DNA from: Prorocentrum cordatum
Lineage: Eukaryota; Sar; Dinophyceae; Prorocentrales; Prorocentraceae
Direction of reading: 5' to 3'
Assembly (NCBI GenBank): GCA_963575745.1
Contig: CAUYUJ010015749.1
Coordinates: forward strand, 270,001 to 334,000
DNA length: 64,000 nt
The translations under genes were made by a program, and so were the position numbers. The notes under the pieces are model-generated. The model searched no databases. It was not told the origin of the DNA and worked only from the letters and a program-made list of their open reading frames with translations. Below, one piece after another: positions 54,860-64,000 of the stretch (the first letter of the stretch is position 1; each line of letters begins with the position of its first letter).

Positions 54860-56296
54860 CCCAACCATCCTGTGGTGTTGGGTCCTCGTTTTGAAGAGAC
54901 GGTGCCCCGCGTCCTTCTCCTCCTCCTCCTCTCCTCCTCCTCCTCCTCCCCCTCCTCCCTCCCCCTTGCCTCTGCCCTCCGCATGTCTCTGTTTCGGCAC
55001 ATCCCTCACGCGTTCCGTGGCCCCATAGGGAGCTCCACCGACGGCCCCAGTGGCAGGGTACGCATGGCGGCCCCACATTTTGGCGCACCCCTCACACGGT
55101 TCGTGGCCCCATAAGGAGCTCCACCGAAGGCCCCAGTGGCAGGGTCCGCATGGCGGCGCCGCATTTTGGCACACCCCTCACACGGTTCGTGGCCCCTTAG
55201 GCAGCTCCACCGAAGGCCCCAGTGGCAGGGTCCGCATGGCGGCCCCGCATTTTGGCGCACCCCTCACACGGTTCCCCAGTGGCAGGGTCCGCATGGCGGC
55301 CCCGCATTTTGGCGCACCCCTCACACGGTTCGTGGCCCCATAGGGAGCTCCACCGAAGGCCCCAGTGGCAGGGTCCGCATGGCGGCCCCGCATTTTGGCG
55401 CACCCCTCACACGGTTCGTGGCCCCATAGGGAGCTCCACCGAAGGCCCCAGTGGCAGGGTCCGCATGGCGGCCCCGCATTTTGGCGCACCCCTCACACGG
55501 TTCGTGGCCCCATAGGGAGCTCCACCGAAGGCCCCAGTGGCAGGGTCCGCATGGCGGCCCCGCATTTTGGCGCACCCCTCACACGGTTCGTGGCCCCATA
55601 GGGAGCTCCACCGAAGGCCCCAGTGGCAGGGTCCGCATGGCGGCCCCGCATTTTGGCGCACCCCTCACACGGTTCGCCCCACCCGCATAGGGAGCGTGGA
55701 GCTCCACCGAAGGCCCCAGTGGCAGGGTCCGCATGGCGGCCCCGCATTTTGGCGCACCCCTCACACGGTTCGTGGCCCCATAGGGAGCTCCACCGAAGGC
55801 CCCAGTGGCAGGGTCAGCATGGCGGCCCCGCATTTTAGCGCACCCCTTACACGGTTCGTGGCCCCATAGGTAGCTCCACCGAAGGCCCCAGTGGCAGGGT
55901 CCGCATGGCGGCCCCGCATTTTGGCGCACCCCTCACACGGTTCGTGGCCCCATAGGGAGCTCCACCGAAGGCCCCAGTGGCAGGGTCCGCATGGCGGCCC
56001 CGCCCCATTTTGGCGCACCCCTCACACGGTTCGTGGCCCCATAGGGAGCTCCACCGAAGGCCCCAGTGGCAGGGTCCGCATGGCGGCCCCGCCCCATTTT
56101 GGCGCACCCCTCACACGGCTCGTGGCCCCATAGGGAGCTCCATCGAAGGCCCCAGTGGCAGGGTCCGCATGGCGGCCCCGCCCCATTTTGGCGCACCCCT
56201 CACACGGGTCGTGGCCCCAAAGGGAGCTCCACCGAAGATGATGCCCACGATTGCGGTATTAACAATTGCTTATGGTTGGGTCTTTCGCCAGGCTAA
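54860..56296 (+). mobile_element. Compound satellite-carrying element, copy 1
   Basis: Left block CCCAACCATCC, TGTGGTGTTGGG and TCGTTTTGAAGAGAC; a CTC tract 54910-54960; ~14 units of an 86-bp repeat (GTGGCAGGGTCCGCATGGCG ... CACACGGTTCGTGGCCCCAT) from ~54995 to 56235; right block CCCACGATTGC and GGTTGGGTCTTTCGCCAGGC, then TAA. The left end can form a CCCAAC/GTTGGG stem-loop and its CCCAACC pairs with the right-end GGTTGGG. No protein coding. Units are nearly identical, so expansion is recent. It abuts the 3' part of the LINE at 56310-60825. Confidence 0.85.
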
Positions 56297-56299
56297 TGT

Positions 56300-59200
56300 A
56301 TTAATCGTCATCCCGCATTACGGAAGAGGTCACTGTTGCGCTAAAAAGACGCATTATACAGCGCAGCGGGAAATGTTTATTTGTCAATTCCTTCTTGAAC
56401 TTTCCTAATGTAGCCAACCCACGAGAAAGGCGGTGAGTCAGTTCGTCTTCGTGGAAGTTCGCGAACGAAACTTGTGTGCCCAGGTTGTGAGTGTCGCCGT
56501 GGTAAGGAAGCATAACTTCGTGCCCTTCGCCCACCTGAACTGGTTCTTGCCGCGGAACCCCGCGCCAGACTTCCACGTTCGACAATATCTTCGTCTTGCC
56601 CATGTGCAGATTGAGCCCGCACTCGCCCGCCCGCACTCGCCGAGCAGATTGCGCTACCCTCTGCAAGTCGCAGAGCATGTGGTGGATCTGAGCACGAGAC
56701 GACCCCAACCAACAACATGTCATCTGCAAACCGAAAGTTTGTGAGGCACTCGCCCTCGCTGCGAACACCGCGCCTCTCCTGTCTCCACGCGCACTTCACG
56801 TCGCGCATGAAGTTCTCCAAAACCGCGTGGGAGAGAGCGAGGCTTCGCGGATCGCCCTGGCGCGCGCCTCTCTCCAGACTGGAAGCCCAGTTGTTTCGGC
56901 CTGACACCACTTGCGCTGTCTGTCACCTGTACAGACGAGCCAGTGTCTGGATGTCCTGCTCCAGCACAAGTTGGGCGCGCAGACGCTGTCGTGAGAAACT
57001 GAATCAAAAGCTGATTCAAAGCCGACTGCGGCAACCCACTGGCCCCTGCCGGATTCCCGACACTTCTCGTGCAGCAGTGTCAGCGTGAGTGGATGGCCGT
57101 CGCAAGAGAAGTTTTTCCCCAACCATCCTGTGGTGTTGGGTCCTCGTTTTGAAGAGACAGCGCCCCGCGCCCCACCTTTCTCCTCCTTCCTCCTCCTTCC
57201 TCCTTCCTCCTTCCTCCTCCTCCTCCCCCTCCTCCTCCCGCTCCTCCCTCCTCCCCCTCTTCCCTGCGTTTCACCCACCCAGGGCAGCGCTTCGTGGCCC
57301 CATAGGGAGCTCACCGAAGGTCCCAGTGGTACAGCCCGCATGCGGTTCCCCCACCCCGGGCAGTGTTTCGTAGCCCCATAGGGAGCTCCACCGAAGGTCC
57401 CAGTGGCACAGCCCGCATGCGGTTCCCCCACCCAGGGCAGCGTTTCGTGGCCCCATAGAGAGCTCCACCGAAGGTCCCAGTGGCACAGCCCGCATACGGT
57501 TCCCCCGCCCAGGGCAGCGTTTCGTGGCCCCATAGGGGGCTCCACCGAATGTCCCAGTGGCACAGCCCGCACGCGGTTCCCCCTACCCGGCGCAGCGTTT
57601 CGTAGCCCCATAGGGAGTTCCACCGAAGGTCCCAGTGGCACAGCCCGCATGCGGCTCCCCCACCCAGGGGAGCGTTTCGTACCCCCATGGGGAGCTCCGC
57701 CGAAGGTCCCAGTGGCACAGCCCGCACGCGATTCCCTCGCCCAGGGCAGCGTTTCGTGGCCCCATAGGGAGCTCCACCGAATGTCCCAGTGGCACAGCCC
57801 GCATGCCGTTCCCCCGCCCAGGGGAGCGTTTCGTACCCCCATGGGGAGCTCCACCGAATGTCCCAGTGGCACAGCCCGCATGCGATTCCCCCGCCCAGGG
57901 CAGCGTTTCGTGGCCTCATAGGGAGCTCCACCGAAGGTCCAGTGGCACAGCCCGCATGCGGTTCCCCCACCCAGGGCAGCGTTTCGTAGCCCCATAGGGA
58001 GCTCCACCGAATGTCCCAGTGGCACAGCCCGCATGCGGTTCCCTCACCCAGGGCTGCGTTTCGTGGCCCCATAGGGAGCTCCACTGAAGGTCCCAGTGAC
58101 GCAGCTCGCATGCGCCCCCCCCACCCAGTACAGCGTTTCGTGGCCCCATAGGGAGCTCCACCGAAGGTCCCAGTGGCGCAGTTCGCCCCCACCCAGTACA
58201 GCGTTTCGTGGCCTCATACGGGGCTCCCCCGAATGCGATACCGACGATTGCATATGGTTGGGTCCTTCGCCAGGCTAATTTGAAACCAGCTTGGTCCACG
58301 GACTGCTCTGGTGCAAGATATACTTCTAGCCGGCTATGCATTGCCATGCTGAAGAATTCGCGCAGGCTTTGGCAACAATGAGATCGGCCCGTAGTTCTGC
58401 GGTCATTTGGGATCACCTTTTTTGAAAAGTACGGACACCTGACAATATTTCCAAGACGCTAGCGGCTCACCGCAATTTCAAATCACCTCCGTGTACAGGT
58501 CCGCAATAGCTTCCAAGAGGGCTGGTCCTCAGCATTTGAGCATTTCTGCCATTACCCCTTGGCGGTCAGCAGCTTTTCCTATTTTCATCCGCTTCACTTG
58601 CTCCCGGACTTCGTCAACCCTGACTGGAGGTATTTCGAAGGCGGCCATTCTGGCAGATGTTGCGCGCGTCGATGGTGGAGGACATTGCCCTTGAGAGCGC
58701 AGGGATTCGTAGAACGTTACGAATGCATCGGCGATGTCTTGGCGGCGGTCTGTTCCGGTCTGACCCTCTGAATCGAGGACGCTCGGCAGGCGAGTCTTCC
58801 TTCCTCGATTGTAGATGGCACAGACATTTCGCACGCCCCTGCACTCACGTCTCTGGATCTCTTTCTGCAGTTCCTTGCTAACGATTTTGAGCGGTCTGTG
58901 ATCGCCCCCCAGCCTGTCCACGCCTCGCCCCTCGTGTCTCTCCGCAATGAGCTTTCGGATGTTGTAGTTCTGGCTCGGCTTGTCCCTGCCCCTGCCGCGT
59001 TGGTGGTCTGAGCGGATTGCACCGTTGCTCGCTCGATGTCTTCGCATTCTGCTTGTAGGGACTGAGCGCTGGCAGGCCGATCCCGTGCATGACTGGGAAT
59101 AGTTTCGTCCACCTTTGCTGAAAACGCTCTGCCAGAAGGAGGCGGCCACCTGCACTGCGCGGGCGGGCGTTCTCTGCCAACGCTCGCAGTGCGGATCCGG

Positions 59201-60825
59201 ATCTTGAGAGATCTGCATTTGTGGTCCACTCCAACACGCACGCAGTTTGTAATCTCGCAATCCAAAACCATGCCGAGGGCTTCTGATGTCATCTAGAAAA
59301 AATCCATTTAACGGCGGCATCCTGCTTGGAAGTGGGTCCATTGCTTCTCAAATGGCTTATTGAAAAACGTATTTATTACAGCCACATTTTCAGAGCGAGC
59401 CCAGGAAGTCATCCACTCTCCCCTCGGATGTTGTCTTCCAGCCCCATACTCCCCGACAAATTGGTCGACCAGGTGGCTGCCCATGGATCCAACGACGGCG
59501 TTCCAATCCCTTCCAATACTGACTACGAACTTGTTCCTGTCCGCTTCCAGCTAGCAAGCCGACAGGTCGTCATGCACGGCCTCAGCTTCTGCGTTGGCAG
59601 AAAACTATGTGGAAGAGAATGGAGACAATGCGCAAGCGCGTGGCTCCGAACGACACATCAAGCCAACACCCTGTCTGATACAGCCGAAAATGCAATTATC
59701 GAGGACGGCCAAAGCCTGTGAAGTACGATTGCAATCCCGTTTATTCCAGAATCGCTTCCAGCTCCCCAAAAACAACATGTTTATCATCAAGGTCGAATTT
59801 CTCCTCCTTGGTGTCTCGCCATGTTCCGTTCAGCAATATAGCGTCCCAATGCTTCAGGCAATCAGTTTCTGTCAACAAATCTGCAACACGATGCTTCATT
59901 TTTATGGACCCCACTTTCTTACACCACATGACGGTTGAAGAAATGGACATATCTTCACCGCTGGCGTCTCCATTGTTGGGGACGCGCGCAACCGTGAATC
60001 TTGCGAAGATAGACCTTCGATGTAGAAGTGAATCGGGTATGAGAATTTGGCCTCCGACTGGAATTGTTCGCCGACTCTGGCGGCATCGCTTCCTCCTCGC
60101 CGAGCGGGTCGTTGACGGCACCCTCCACCTTAGCGATGCCGATGTCGATGCCGAGATTCTGACCGTTTTCTTCCGTTCATTTTCCGACCCGAAGACGTTT
60201 CACCATCAATATTTTCATTGGGTACATTTCATTCGCTTAAATTAGGTATCAGATGCCGACCTATATAATTTAGCCGAGATCTATCATTACCGAGTCTAAT
60301 TTTACCGAGCCGGGGGGAAGGAAAGCAGTCGCATGTTGAAGTATGCCATAGGAAATGAGAGTGTGAGTGGGCCGAACCAGTTTCCGGAATTATGGAAGTC
60401 GGGCGCCGAGATTTCCGATCTAGTTTCTCCGAGATTTCGTTTCACCGATGTTTTTTTTTAACGAGCGGTGGCTGGTTCATTTTTGCGACCTCTGGTTGTA
60501 CCATTCCCAGCTTTATGAGAGCTCGTTTGTAGTTGCCAAGGGTCTTAGCTCCCCGCCGTTCTGCTGGGCTTCTGGTACTTAACAGTTGCCCACAGACCTC
60601 TCGCCTTACATTTCGGCCTCGTCTCCCCAACAAGGCTGGCGTGGTAGTTTTTCATGCCCCCTGGAGTGCCGAAGTGAACGAAACCAACACTCCCAAAGGC
60701 GTAAGCGTAAACCTCCTCCACGTTTGGTGTATCTTTAACGATCTGCGTGGTTATGCGGTCGACGATCTCCTTCCTCTCACTCTCGTCCTCAAACCCTCCG
60801 ACAACCATAGTGCGACGGAAACGCT
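56300..60825 (-). pseudogene. LINE with RRM-like ORF, endonuclease and RT; interrupted
   Basis: Read on the - strand. 60822-60460: an RRM-like domain (TMVVGGFEDESERKEIVDRI; EEVYAYAFGSVGFVHF), then NYKRALIKLGMVQPE. 60120-59300: degraded endonuclease (WDAILLNGTWRDTKEEKF) with a later EN C-terminus. 59300-58530: connector ending VDEVREQVKRMKIGKAADRQ, the conserved RT entry motif. 58470-58279: VLFKKGDPK and QAGFK. 57112-56960: FSCDGHPLTL and VGFESAFDSVSHD, the RT A motif. 56880: ARQGDP. 56745: FRFADDMLLVGVV, the catalytic box. 56380: KELTNKHFPLRCIMRLFSAT. Stops and frameshifts throughout mean it is dead. The compound element at 57117-58278 splits the RT. Sequence 3' of the thumb is lost at the junction with compound copy 1 near 56300. 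The RRM-like ORF probably binds the element RNA. Confidence 0.85.
57117..58278 (+). mobile_element. Compound satellite-carrying element, copy 2, inside an RT gene
   Basis: Same left block (CCCCAACCATCC ... TCGTTTTGAAGAGAC), a CTC/TCC tract 57175-57260, ~13 units of a 77-bp repeat related to the 86-bp unit (CGTTTCGTGGCCCCATAGGG ... GGTCCCAGTGGCACAGCCCG), and the right block CCGACGATTGC, ATATGGTTGGGTCCTTCGCC and AGGCTAA. On the - strand the LINE frame reads VDQAGFK up to 58279 and resumes NFSCDGHPL at 57112, so this is a clean insertion into RT coding sequence. T-runs lie at both junctions. Confidence 0.9.
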
Positions 60826-60863
60826 CTCCCTCCTCCCACTCTTTCCGACCGATGCTTAATTTG

Positions 60864-60900
60864 CCGGACGTCCGCGCGGATGCTCTGGATCTGCGCTGGA
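60864..60900 (+). mobile_element. Half copy of TIR family A
   Basis: GACGTCCGCGCGGATGCTCT followed by GGATCTGCGCTGGA matches one arm of family A. No second arm found. Adjoins the 5' end of the LINE relic. Confidence 0.6.
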
Positions 60901-60934
60901 CCCCCCCGGCGAGCGGAGCGCGTCAGGGGCGAGG

Positions 60935-61040
60935 AGAAGGAGGAGGAGGAGGAGGAGGAGGTGATGGAGGAAGAATATGATAAGGGAAAGGGAAACAGGA
61001 GGAGGAGGAGGAGGAGGAGGAGAAGGAGGAGAAGGTGGAG

Positions 61041-61137
<97 letters not shown>

Positions 61138-61205
61138 GCAAGGCGGCGACGGCGGCGGCGGCGGCGGCAGCAGCCGACGACGGCGACGTCGACGATGACG
61201 GCGAG
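60935..61205. repeat. (GGA)n, (GAC)n, (GGCGAC)n tracts
   Basis: GGA-rich 60935-61035, then GAC, GGCGAC and GGC runs. Long charged or Ala/Thr frames are artefacts. 61205-61600 holds nothing recognised. Confidence 0.95.
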
Positions 61206-61607
61206 GAGGAGCTGACAACCGTGGCTGCGCTTTGACCCCCGTGGGCCCGCCAAAGCGCGGTCGCACGGGAGCCAGGCCCCGCACTGCCCGCGAACCGCGC
61301 ACCCTCCTCGGCGCCCCCTTGGCGCCTGCGCAGAAGGGAGGGGGGGAGAAGGCCGGAGGAGAAGGCAGACCGGCAACGAATGTTGGCGGCGAGCGAGGGG
61401 GGGAAGTGAGCAGGAGAAGGCCCTCTCAGAAGGCGGCTGGACTTCTCAGAGGCCCTCGCTCCTTCAGCTGTTTGCTGCTTCTTCGGGGAAGGAGTACAAC
61501 ACTTCTAAGAAGGCTCGGGAACTTCCGAGCCTCCTGGGAAGGCCTTCTCTTTTTCACTTCCCCCCCGGGTTTGCTGCCGACGAATTTCAGGAGGTCCACA
61601 CGTATTT

Positions 61608-61698
61608 CCCAACCATCCTGTGGTGTTGGGTCCTCGTTTTGAAGAGACGGTGCCCCGCGTTCCTCTTCTCCTCCTCCTCCCCCCGCCCTCCCTCCTCC

Positions 61699-61784
<86 letters not shown>

Positions 61785-61968
61785 CCACCGAATTCGGCAC
61801 ACCCCTCACACGTTTCGTGGCCCCATAGGGAGCTCCACCGAAGGCCCCAGTGGCAGGGTCCGCATGCCTCCCCACCACCCATTTCGGCACACCCCTCACA
61901 CGTTTCGTGGCCCCATAGGGAGCTCCACCGAAGGCCCCAGTGGCAAGGGTCGCATGCCTCCCCACCAC
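61608..61968 (+). mobile_element. Compound satellite-carrying element, copy 3, cut by a gap
   Basis: Left block (CCCAACCATCC, GTGTTGGGTCCTCG, TTTTGAAGAGACGG), CTC then ~29 ATC units (61697-61783), and two 86-bp-type units (CACACGTTTCGTGGCCCCAT) running into the N gap. The right block is not seen. Confidence 0.85.
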
Positions 61969-62068
61969 NNNNNNNNNNNNNNNNNNNNNNNNNNNNNNNN
62001 NNNNNNNNNNNNNNNNNNNNNNNNNNNNNNNNNNNNNNNNNNNNNNNNNNNNNNNNNNNNNNNNNNNN
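61969..62068. other. 100-N assembly gap
   Basis: Exactly 100 N, the usual placeholder for a gap of unknown size. It falls where a satellite array meets a tetranucleotide repeat, so array length is unknown. Confidence 0.99.
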
Positions 62069-62126
62069 GTGCGTGCGTGCGTGCGTGCGTGCGTGCGTGT
62101 GTCGTGTTTGTTTGTTTGTGTGTGTG

Positions 62127-62178
<52 letters not shown>

Positions 62179-62203
62179 TGTGTCGTGTGTGTGTTTGTGT
62201 GTG

Positions 62204-62234
<31 letters not shown>

Positions 62235-62328
62235 ATGCGTGTGTGTGTGTGTGTTTGCGTGTGTGTGTGTGCGTGTATGTATGCATGCATGCATGCATGT
62301 ATGTATGTATGCATGTATGTGTGTGGGT
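62069..62328. repeat. (GTGC)n/(GT)n/(GTAT)n microsatellite
   Basis: GTGC tetranucleotides with GTTT, GT and GCAT/GTAT variants for ~260 bp. Confidence 0.97.
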
Positions 62329-62447
62329 GGAGCTCGGCCTGGCGGCACGGTTCGAGGGCCCGAGGTGCCCCTCCTTCCCTGCAAGGCGCGAACAACACAT
62401 GTGCCCTCGAGGGCGCTCGCAGGCAGCTGAGCGCTCTGCATGCCCAG

Positions 62448-62579
62448 CGTCCGGGGCGCCGAGGTCTGCGGCGGGCCGGAGCAGCGGGGGGCCGACCTCT
62501 TCAAGCTGCGCGCGCAGCTGCGTCGGGACCCCGAGGCGCCGCGCGGCCCGCGCCACGGCGCATCGGGTGTGCGCCAGAG
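62448..62579 (+). CDS. Candidate exon with canonical donor, unknown protein
   Basis: Acceptor-like TGCATGCCCAG and donor CAGAG|GTGAGC, the best splice donor in the window. In the GC3-rich frame it reads [20 protein letters not shown] and then [16 protein letters not shown]. An in-frame stop at ~62428 means the exon starts after it. An ATG at 62440 (MPSVRGAEV) could instead make this a first exon. A short helix ([12 protein letters not shown]) is predicted. Family unknown. Confidence 0.55.
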
Positions 62580-63075
62580 GTGAGCACGACCCGTGTTCGC
62601 CTTTCGATTGCTCTCAGCAGCGCGGAACCCTTGCGCCGTGTCGCGGTTTGTCAAGGCAGACGCGCGCAGGATGATCAAGTCAGATGAGAGGTCAGCCTCG
62701 CAGTAGGTGGCTCACGGGGTCTATCTATTCATCCCCCACAGCCCCCCCCCTCCGTGACCCACAGGCGTCTTGGGGCCATCAAAGGAAGGGTTAAAGGTGG
62801 ACCTTGACTGTGTCGTACAAACGCCCCACTCACCCACCCACAACTTGTCGGCACAAACTCAACTTGGCGGCGACGATGACGAGGACGATGGCGATGATGG
62901 TGCTGATGACGACGGTGGGGGCGATGTCGACGAAGACGATGGTGATTGTGTTATGGCTGATACAAAAGATGAAAACAACACCTTGTCAAATGGGGTAAAC
63001 GGTAGATGGTTAATTGAAGTACACAGAAGGCATTGATCTCCACGGCACTGCTTGCCCGAATCCATCGGCGTGGAG
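62580..63075. other. Intron-like and retroelement 3' flank; no gene
   Basis: Contains an acidic GATGAC/GACGAT patch at 62868-62945, a decayed triplet tract. Nothing else identified. Confidence 0.45.
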
Positions 63076-63077
63076 TC

Positions 63078-63797
63078 TGTTAGTTTTCAGACATTCCAAG
63101 ACGGAGAATACCCACTCCAAGTTTGGATGCTGCCAACATCATGCGAGCCCGATCCGCCCACTGGTCAGCTGCAGAAGACGTAATCCAACCACTCTTCGAG
63201 GTCACTCTTGGGACGGACGTCCAGAATGCTGGTGGGAGGCTGTGCGCCAGGGCTACCTCGTCACGCAGCGCTTGGTGTCGTGGGTACTCTGCCCACACGT
63301 GACTGAAAGAGGGCACCACATGCCCGCAGTGGTTACAGCTCGAGCCAGTCCGCCGCCTCGTCTCCGAGGTGACGGCACCACATCGATGAATCGCCAAGGG
63401 GGTCCAGTCCGATCCGCCTCCGAGAGGCTCTGCACCCACTTCATATAAGCTTTGCTAGACCCCAAGGATACGCCGACATCGTCAATCTCCTCGGCGTCGT
63501 GTCTCGTCCTGACCACTGTCTGGATGCATCGGATACGGCATATCAGTCTGATGGCATGTTCGGCCGCCAGGGTTCCCGTCCAGAACCTCCAGCGGTCATC
63601 CACCAGGTCGTTGACTGCGTCACGTACATTGAAGTCATCGCTCGGATCCACTTCCAAAAGCAAGCCTTGGGTGGGAGAGAGACGCACGAACTGCAAGCCG
63701 ATTGCCTGCACGTGGTAGGTGATGGACGGCTCGACAAAAGCCGACCAAACCAGATGCTGATGCATGACATTCTTGATCGCAAAAATGACAGCCCAAA
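63078..63797 (-). pseudogene. LINE C-terminal fragment
   Basis: Read on the - strand from 63797: AVIFAIKNVMHQHLVWSAFV, then LVDDRWRFWTGTLAAEHAIR, then after a frameshift near 63330 CNHCGHVVPSFSHVWAE with a following ALRDEVALAHSLPPAFW, and ILRLGMSEN with a stop at ~63080. The C-x2-C...H motif followed by ..HQALR is the zinc-knuckle-like C-terminus of dinoflagellate non-LTR elements, downstream of RT. Its upstream part is replaced by compound-element copy 4 at 63798. Confidence 0.6.
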
Positions 63798-64000
63798 TTA
63801 TCCTGGCGAGGGACCCAACCATGTGCAGTTGTGAGTGACGCAGTTGTGGGTATCGACATCGGTGAACCTCTCTGGGGTCACGACGCGTGTGACGGGTGTG
63901 CCAAAATTGGCACGGGTACGCCATGCGGACGCTGCCACCAGAGCCGTCGGTGGAACACCCTATGGGGCCGCGGAACGTGCAAGGGGTGCGCCGAAATGGG
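63798..64000 (-). mobile_element. Compound satellite-carrying element, copy 4, right end, window-truncated
   Basis: Reverse orientation. The reverse complement reads ...CCACAACTGC, CATGGTTGGGTCCCTCGCCA, GGATAA at the boundary, preceded by diverged 86-bp-type units (GGCGCACCCCTTGCACG, CGGCCCCATAGGGTG). It runs off the window edge. Confidence 0.75.

Noticed and set aside
55095-55125. tRNA B-box-like CGGTTCGTGGCC in the 86-bp unit (SINE origin)
   Set aside because: No matching A box at the right spacing and no tail typical of a SINE; likely coincidence.
55006-56296. Repeating CRISPR-like or repeat-protein ORFs in the 86-bp array
   Set aside because: Units are contiguous with no unique spacers, and the ORFs are overlapping shadows of the satellite; no CRISPR or repeat-protein gene.
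1-64000. Spliced-leader (CCGTAGCCATTTTGGCTCAAG-type), rRNA, tRNA or U-snRNA genes
   Set aside because: I looked for the spliced-leader core and obvious rRNA or tRNA words by eye and saw none; a covariance-model search would be needed to exclude small RNAs.

Overview
The window looks like nuclear DNA of a dinoflagellate, probably a GC-rich core species. This is inference from the texture. Genes are sparse and made of short, GC3-rich exons between multi-kilobase repeat-filled introns. There are at least four decayed non-LTR retroelement copies with FADD or YVDD reverse transcriptase, RNase H and an RRM-like upstream ORF. (CTC/GGA)n, (ATC)n and (GAC)n tracts and satellites fill most of the rest. 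I saw no rRNA, tRNA, CRISPR array or bacterial-type operon. Most long ORFs here are open only because they cross triplet repeats or satellites.

Layout. 0-9 kb: a ~350-bp higher-order repeat built on a degenerate GCCCAAGA motif, a ~102-bp satellite at two places, short-word degenerate repeats and an 11-bp GCGACCCACCC array. 9.3-10.4 kb: an ADP-ribosyltransferase (PARP-like) gene. 10.5-13 kb: satellites and small inverted-repeat elements. 13.1-15.0 kb: a two-exon gene for a secreted 2H-phosphoesterase-like protein. 15-27 kb: many small terminal-inverted-repeat (TIR) elements and degenerate satellites, with one candidate exon at 21.5 kb. 27.3-38 kb: retroelement relics on the + strand: an endonuclease-RT LINE, an RNase H 3' module, and a second element with a gag-like ORF and a YVDD RT. 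39.6-40.9 kb: an AT-rich 11-bp TTTAGCTTAGC array. 41-51 kb: microsatellites with three GC3-rich candidate exons. 51-54 kb: three satellites bounded by inverted copies of a TTTACAACCA repeat. 54.8-60.8 kb: a decayed LINE on the - strand cut by two insertions of a compound satellite-carrying element. 61.6-64 kb: a third copy of that element broken by a 100-N gap, one good candidate exon, and a fourth copy next to another retroelement C-terminus.

The most interesting signal is the compound element. It has a fixed left block, a CTC/ATC tract, a tandem array (86 or 77 bp units) and a fixed right block. It recurs in both orientations, and copy 2 sits exactly inside an RT coding sequence. A truncated left block near 1.5 kb carries the unrelated 102-bp satellite, so the ends may mobilise different tandem arrays. 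A second pattern is that all GC3-rich candidate exons and both recognisable host genes are on the + strand. That fits a unidirectional gene block, or one very large gene with satellite-filled introns from about 21.5 kb onward.
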